Shown piece by piece: positions 60,321 to 64,000 of a stretch of DNA of 64,000 bases (within the stretch, counting starts at the first letter, position 1; each line of letters starts with the position of its first letter). The notes below the pieces were generated by a model. It saw nothing but the letters and a program-made list of their open reading frames with translations. It was not told the origin of the DNA and did not search any database. This DNA comes from CADEEN01 sp963738425 (GTDB lineage Bacteria; Pseudomonadota; Gammaproteobacteria; Burkholderiales; Burkholderiaceae_C). The DNA lies in assembly GCA_963738425.1 (NCBI GenBank), contig CAVTWT010000002.1, forward strand, positions 213,906 to 277,905, read 5' to 3'. A program made the translations under genes and the position numbers.

Positions 60321-60706
60321 GGCGCGATTGTCGCTGGCTTGCGCCAGGTCTTCCACAGCCAGCGCGCGAGCAGGAACAGAGGCCAGAGCACGAGGCCTGC
60401 GGCCGCCAGCCCGGCGATGAGACCGAGCGAGCCGAGCGCGACCGGCACGACGATCGCGAGCCCGATGACGATCGGCAACACGATCACGAGCACCAGCGCC
60501 GCCACCAGCACGCCCAGCACCGCCACCAGCCACTGGCCGGCATCGCTGAACGCGGGCAGCACGAAGCGCTCGTCGTCGATCGTGATCACCGTGCCGGGAG
60601 GCAGCACCTCCGTCAGCAGCCACGCAAGGAACGCGCCGAGAACCAGCGCCATCAGCAGCGTGGCCCAGAAGACGATCCACAGCGCGGTGCGCTGCCCCGA
60701 CGTCAT
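60317..60706 (-). CDS. Small polytopic membrane protein between kinase and regulator
   Basis: 129 residues; ATG 60706 overlaps the kinase stop, and its own stop overlaps the LytTR start, so the three are tightly coupled. About four hydrophobic helices are seen (LWIVFWATLLMALVLGAFLA, WLVAVLGVLVAALVLVIVLP, a stretch around IGLAIVVPVALGSL, and AGLVLWPLFLLARWLW). A hydrophilic loop of ~20 residues (TVITIDDERFVLPAFSDAG) faces one side. No family is recognised. Its position suggests an accessory to the kinase. Confidence 0.7.
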   Translation of the reverse strand: MTSGQRTALWIVFWATLLMALVLGAFLAWLLTEVLPPGTVITIDDERFVLPAFSDAGQWLVAVLGVLVAALVLVIVLPIVIGLAIVVPVALGSLGLIAGLAAAGLVLWPLFLLARWLWKTWRKPATIAP

Positions 60707-62148
60707 GCGCTCGCACCTCCGGACGTCACGGTGCGGTAAGGCACCGCGATCGTCACCACCGTGCCGCTGGGCCGGTTCTCGGTGACGGTGACGCTGGCCT
60801 CACGGCCGTACAGCAACTGCAGACGCTCGCGGATGTTGGCCAAGCCAACGCCGGTGCCGGCCGTCGCGGCCCTGCCGAATCCGAGGCCGGTGTCGGCAAC
60901 GACGATGTTCAACTTGCCGTGCACGATCTCGGCCTTGATCAGGATCTCACCGCCTTCAGGCTTGGGTTCGAGGCCATGCTTGATCGCGTTCTCGACCAGG
61001 CTCTGGATCATCATCGGCGGGAACTCGGCGGAAAGCAAACCGTCAGGCACTTCGATGCGTGACGTCAGCCGCTCTTCCATGCGCACCTTCAGGATCTCGA
61101 GGTAGGGCTTGATCACCGCCATCTCGCGCGACAGGTCGCGTGGCGCGCCGTGGTTGGCCTCGCGCATCGTCGGCATCGAAGCCCGCAACAGCGCGATCAG
61201 GTTCTTCTGCATCGTCGACGCTCGCGGCGGATCGGTTTCGATCAGGTGATCGATCGAGGCCAGCGTGTTGAACAGGAAGTGCGGTTCGACCTGGGCCTGC
61301 ATCGCCGCCATGCGCGCCTCGACAACCTGCCGCTTCAGCTGTTCGCTCTCGGCGACCTCGGTGGCCTGAGCGGCCTCGGCCTGCGCGCGCAACTGGCGCT
61401 TGTAGCTGGCCTTGAGGATGGCCGAGGCGATGATCCACAGGAACGCCAGCTCCGGCAGCGCCTCGCCGAGGCTGGTGCGCGTGATGCGCGTGCGCAGGCT
61501 GCCGCCCTGCAGTTCTTCGATCGCGCGCTCGGCATCGCGCATCGCTTCTTCAGCGTCGCGCCTGGCCTCTTCGGCATCGGCCTTGGCGCCTTCGATGGCC
61601 TCGCGGATGTCGTTGCGCGCTTCTTCGATGGCGCGCCTGACCTCTTCGCCGGTACCCGGCGGGATGACGATCTTGATGCTCTTGTCTTCGATCGCGCGCA
61701 GCCGGCTCTGCGCTTCTTCGGCTGCCTTGGCTGCCGACGCGGCCGCTTCGGCAGCTGAAGCCGCGGCCGGTGCGGTGCGCGGCGTGATGCGCACGCCATG
61801 CTCGCCGATCGTGATTTCCACCGAGTCCTTGTCGCCTTGTTTCGGCCGCTCGATCTTGATCAGCGGCTCGCTTTTCTTGCCCGGGGCGTCTGGCGCCTTC
61901 GGAGGTTTCGGGGGTTTCGGTGGCACCACCACGACCTTGCTCGGCAAGCGTCTCGACGCGCTCGGAGATGGTCCAGGTGAAGGGCGGGATGTTCTGCAGG
62001 ATGCCGGCGGCGATCAGCAGCAGCAGCGACAGCAGGAAGAAGCGCTTCCAGCTGATCGACACCAGCCAGCGGCGTAGACATGAAAGGCGCGGACCAGCGG
62101 CGCAAAGCGTTCGCCCCAGGTGGGTTTGGTGAGGGTGGCGGTGGGCAT
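60703..62148 (-). CDS. LytS/YehU-type sensor histidine kinase (two frameshifts near the N-terminus)
   Basis: About 480 residues from ATG 62148 (MPTATLTKPTWGERF). Breaks near 62075 and 61945 separate the start, a membrane helix (FFLLSLLLLIAAGIL) and the main clean frame. A Pro/Lys-rich segment (VVVVPPKPPKPPKAPD) and a long Ala/Glu/Arg coiled coil follow, then a second membrane helix (ELAFLWIIASAILKASY). The His_kinase domain has phospho-acceptor His in VEPHFLFNTLASIDHL. The ATPase has LVENAIKHGLEP, DTGLGFG and GTGVGLANIRERL. The ~150-residue extracytoplasmic coiled coil would be the sensor. Confidence 0.87.
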
Positions 62149-62247
62149 GGGGCGGGTCTTTGGTGAGTGCTTCCACTCTACCCACTCGCCCACTGGCCCG
62201 CGCCACCCGCGCGACCTCCTGCCGCCGCGGGCCGACAGCCTGCAGTG

Positions 62248-62272
62248 GCGCCGGACAGGCGGTGTCCGGCGC
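62248..62272. terminator. Hairpin after the DUF1501 gene
   Basis: A perfect 10-bp stem, GCGCCGGACA (62248-62257) with TGTCCGGCGC (62263-62272), encloses the loop GGCGG. On the minus strand it begins 15 bp after the DUF1501 stop. There is no U-tract. Confidence 0.5.
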
Positions 62273-62287
62273 TGCGGGGGCCTCAGT

Positions 62288-63727
62288 TCAGACGAAGCCG
62301 AGGTTCCTGGCCGAGCCGAAGTTGCGCAGGTTCGGCAGCACCGCGTCGAGCGCGCTGGCGTCGGCGCCGAACCAGGCCAGCAGCGTCGCCGCGTACTGAT
62401 CGACCGAGGTCGTCGGGATCCAGCGGCCCTGCTGTTCCCACGAGTCCACGCCGACGTCGTCCGGGCCGCCCAAGGCCAGCGCCGGGTAGGTGCCGTAGGT
62501 CTTGCCGCCTCGCACCGCGCCGCCGAGGACGAGGTGGTGGTTGCCCCAGGCGTGGTCGGTGCCGCTGCTGCTGTTGGGTTTGAAGGTGCGGCCGAAATCG
62601 CTTTGCGTGAACAGCGTCACCGAGTCGGCCAGGCCGATGCCCTTCATCGCGTTGTGGAAGCAGGCCATCGCGTCGCCGAGCGACTTGAGCAGGCGCCCAT
62701 GCTCGCCGTCGAGCGCGCTGCCGGCGATCTGGTTGCCGTGCGTGTCGAAGCCACCTTGCTGGGCGAAGAAGATCTGGCGGTCGCCCTGCACCGTGGCCCG
62801 GGCGTCGATCAGTTTGGCGGTCTGGTAAAGCTGGCGGCCGAGCGGCGTGTTGATGCGACCGTCGGTCGTGATCGGCGCGAAGGCAGCGTCGATGGCGGCC
62901 GTTGCTGCCGGCCTCGCCCGGCGCGCGCTTGACGAGCGCGCCCAGGCGGTCGGAGACCGCGAACGCGTCGCACCTGCTGGCGCTGGTAGGCGGTGGACAA
63001 GCGTGAGGTCAGCGCTCTGCGCATACAGCGCGTCGATCGCGTCCTTGCGCGCACGCAACGGTGGCACGGCTTGGTCACTCGGCTCCAACGTGTAGGCACC
63101 GAAGACGGCGCCGGGCTCGGGCAGCACCAGCGGCACCGCGGTCGACGACAAGCCGAATCGGCCGTTGCCGCCGACGGAGATCACCGGGTTCGCGGTCGCC
63201 AGGCGCTGCGCAGCGCGGCCGCCCCAGCCGGTGCGCGCCTGCGCGTCGGTGGTGGCGCTTTCCCAGAGCAGTTGCTGGTCGGCGTGCGAGAACAGGTTCT
63301 CCGGCACCAGCGCCGAGCCGGCGTTGGCGTTGCGGTACTCGGCCTTGGTCAGCGGCGCATACAGCGGGCCAACGTTGAACAGTGGCGCCAGCTTGCCTTC
63401 GGCCCACAGCGGTGTCAGTGCCGACAGCGACGGGTGCAGGCCGAAGTCGCTGCCGCCGAGCGACAGCAGCGAGCCGCGCGGCAACGCCATGCCGGCGCGC
63501 ACCGCGCTGTACTGACCGTGGCGGGTAGCGTCGGTGGGCACGATGGTGTTGCTGCCGTCGTTGCCGCCGTAGAGGAAGACGCAAACCAGCGCCTTGTAGT
63601 CGGCGGCGCGCGCGGTGCCCATCGGTGCCAGCGCGGCCAGGCCGCCGAGGCCGGCCAGACCGAGCGAGCCGGAGAGAGCCGTGGCCCGGCGCAGGAAGTT
63701 GCGGCGCAGCAGTTGGTCGTTGTTCAT
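62288..63727 (-). CDS. DUF1501 domain protein, Tat-exported (internal frameshifts)
   Basis: 479 residues as written. The N-terminus RRNFLRRATALSGSLGLAGL is a twin-arginine signal. DUF1501 blocks follow: VCVFLYGGNDGSNTIVPTD, LHPSLSALTPLWAEGKLAP, FFAQQGGFDTHGNQIAG, TLFTQSDFGRTFKPNS and GTDHAWGNHHLVLGGAV. Between ~62915 and 63005 the written frame is wrong. LSTAYQRQQV and DAFAVSDRLGALVKRAPGE are found in the other two frames, and the original frame resumes at AAIDAAFAP, so several indels compensate. DUF1501 proteins belong to the alkaline-phosphatase-like fold. The gene follows a DUF1800 gene by 10 bp, the usual pairing. Confidence 0.87.
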   Translation of the reverse strand: MNNDQLLRRNFLRRATALSGSLGLAGLGGLAALAPMGTARAADYKALVCVFLYGGNDGSNTIVPTDATRHGQYSAVRAGMALPRGSLLSLGGSDFGLHPSLSALTPLWAEGKLAPLFNVGPLYAPLTKAEYRNANAGSALVPENLFSHADQQLLWESATTDAQARTGWGGRAAQRLATANPVISVGGNGRFGLSSTAVPLVLPEPGAVFGAYTLEPSDQAVPPLRARKDAIDALYAQSADLTLVHRLPAPAGATRSRSPTAWARSSSARRARPAATAAIDAAFAPITTDGRINTPLGRQLYQTAKLIDARATVQGDRQIFFAQQGGFDTHGNQIAGSALDGEHGRLLKSLGDAMACFHNAMKGIGLADSVTLFTQSDFGRTFKPNSSSGTDHAWGNHHLVLGGAVRGGKTYGTYPALALGGPDDVGVDSWEQQGRWIPTTSVDQYAATLLAWFGADASALDAVLPNLRNFGSARNLGFV

Positions 63728-63737
63728 GTCGTGTCCT

Positions 63738-64000
63738 TCAGCGCTGAATCTGGAAATTCGGGGAGCCGTAGATCAGGAAGGCGGCGGTGTGCACGCGCCG
63801 CGCCTGCCAGTTGGCCGAGTCGGCCGAGCTGTTGAAGGCCTCGACCGCGCGGATCACGGCCGTGCGCTGCGTGGCCGGCAGTGGTGCGCCCAGGGCCAGG
63901 TTCGAGATGCGGTCCACCAGCTTGACGGCGTCGGGTGCGTCGCCGATGAAGGCGTCGAGTTTGACGCGGGTGCCGAGGGCGCCCGGCACCACGCTCGACG
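63738..64000 (-). CDS. DUF1800 domain protein, C-terminal end only
   Basis: The last ~87 codons of a leftward gene cut by the right edge. The visible part contains LVDRISNLALGAPLPATQRT, an AVIRAVEAFNSS segment and the family-typical end RRVHTAAFLIYGSPNFQIQR. DUF1800 genes nearly always precede DUF1501 genes in one operon, as here (10 bp apart). The function is unknown; the pair is exported, and I expect this gene also to carry a signal outside the window. Confidence 0.85.
   Translation of the reverse strand, partial: SSVVPGALGTRVKLDAFIGDAPDAVKLVDRISNLALGAPLPATQRTAVIRAVEAFNSSADSANWQARRVHTAAFLIYGSPNFQIQR

Noticed and set aside
59502..60716. 404-residue form of the LytTR regulator
   Set aside because: The extra N-terminus is the shadow of the small membrane-protein gene; the ATG at 60320 gives the normal receiver start and an ATGA overlap.

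Overview
The window is GC-rich bacterial DNA with densely packed genes, many joined by ATGA/GTGA stop-start overlaps. The gene content (PhaM-type polyhydroxyalkanoate granule protein, a PEP-CTERM protein, hemE next to priA, divergent HxlR-qorB, an ABC-type glycerol uptake operon, glcDEF, creBC) and short GC-rich hairpin repeats at gene edges suggest a betaproteobacterium of the order Burkholderiales (Rubrivivax/Leptothrix/Comamonadaceae-like). This placement is inference; no rRNA or tRNA gene was seen.

Layout. 1-6.9 kb: myo-inositol catabolism, with iolG and an SDR gene leftward and iolC-iolD-iolE-iolB rightward from a divergent control region. 6.9-10.8 kb: a leftward three-gene operon (DUF4394 lipoprotein, cupredoxin-like periplasmic protein, membrane GGDEF/EAL c-di-GMP enzyme). 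11-18 kb: HxlR regulator with divergent qorB, a small secreted protein, a badly frame-broken S8 protease, and a CysB-like LysR regulator. 18-28.5 kb: glycerol utilisation, with glpR-glpK-DUF3253 leftward and glpD-glpS-glpT-glpP-glpQ-glpU-glpV rightward, ending in a strong intrinsic terminator. 28.4-31.6 kb: a broken DUF885 gene, an EamA transporter and a 32-residue membrane peptide. 31.6-35.6 kb: glycolate oxidase glcD-glcE-glcF with a large hairpin repeat between glcD and glcE. 35.7-41.1 kb: PEP-CTERM protein, FIST sensor, phaM, TraB/GumN and retropepsin-like genes, a VOC protein and an alpha/beta hydrolase resembling fluoroacetate dehalogenase. 41.1-47.7 kb: a two-subunit molybdenum hydroxylase and a polar amino-acid ABC transporter behind a GntR regulator. 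47.8-52 kb: creBC, a Rossmann protein and hemE. 52.3-58.1 kb: priA, a His-rich secreted protein, an AEC transporter and a Rep-type helicase. 58.3-64 kb: a periplasmic binding protein, a histidine kinase/membrane protein/LytTR regulator operon, and a DUF1501/DUF1800 pair cut by the right edge.

How the genes work together. Three carbon-source modules (inositol, glycerol, glycolate) lie near one another, each with its own enzymes; glycerol also has its regulator and transporter. The glycerol module uses a dedicated ABC importer instead of a GlpF facilitator.

Sequence quality matters when reading this window. Many genes have 1-nt frameshifts, often in base doublets, where the protein resumes correctly in another frame. 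These cluster in iolC-iolB, the GGDEF/EAL gene, the S8 protease, the LysR gene, DUF885, creB, the LytS-type kinase and DUF1501, while long neighbouring genes (glpK, glpD, glcE/F, iorB, creC, priA, rep) are clean. Consensus errors are the simplest explanation, so most split genes are probably intact in the organism. Coordinates of split genes below span the whole reconstructed gene.
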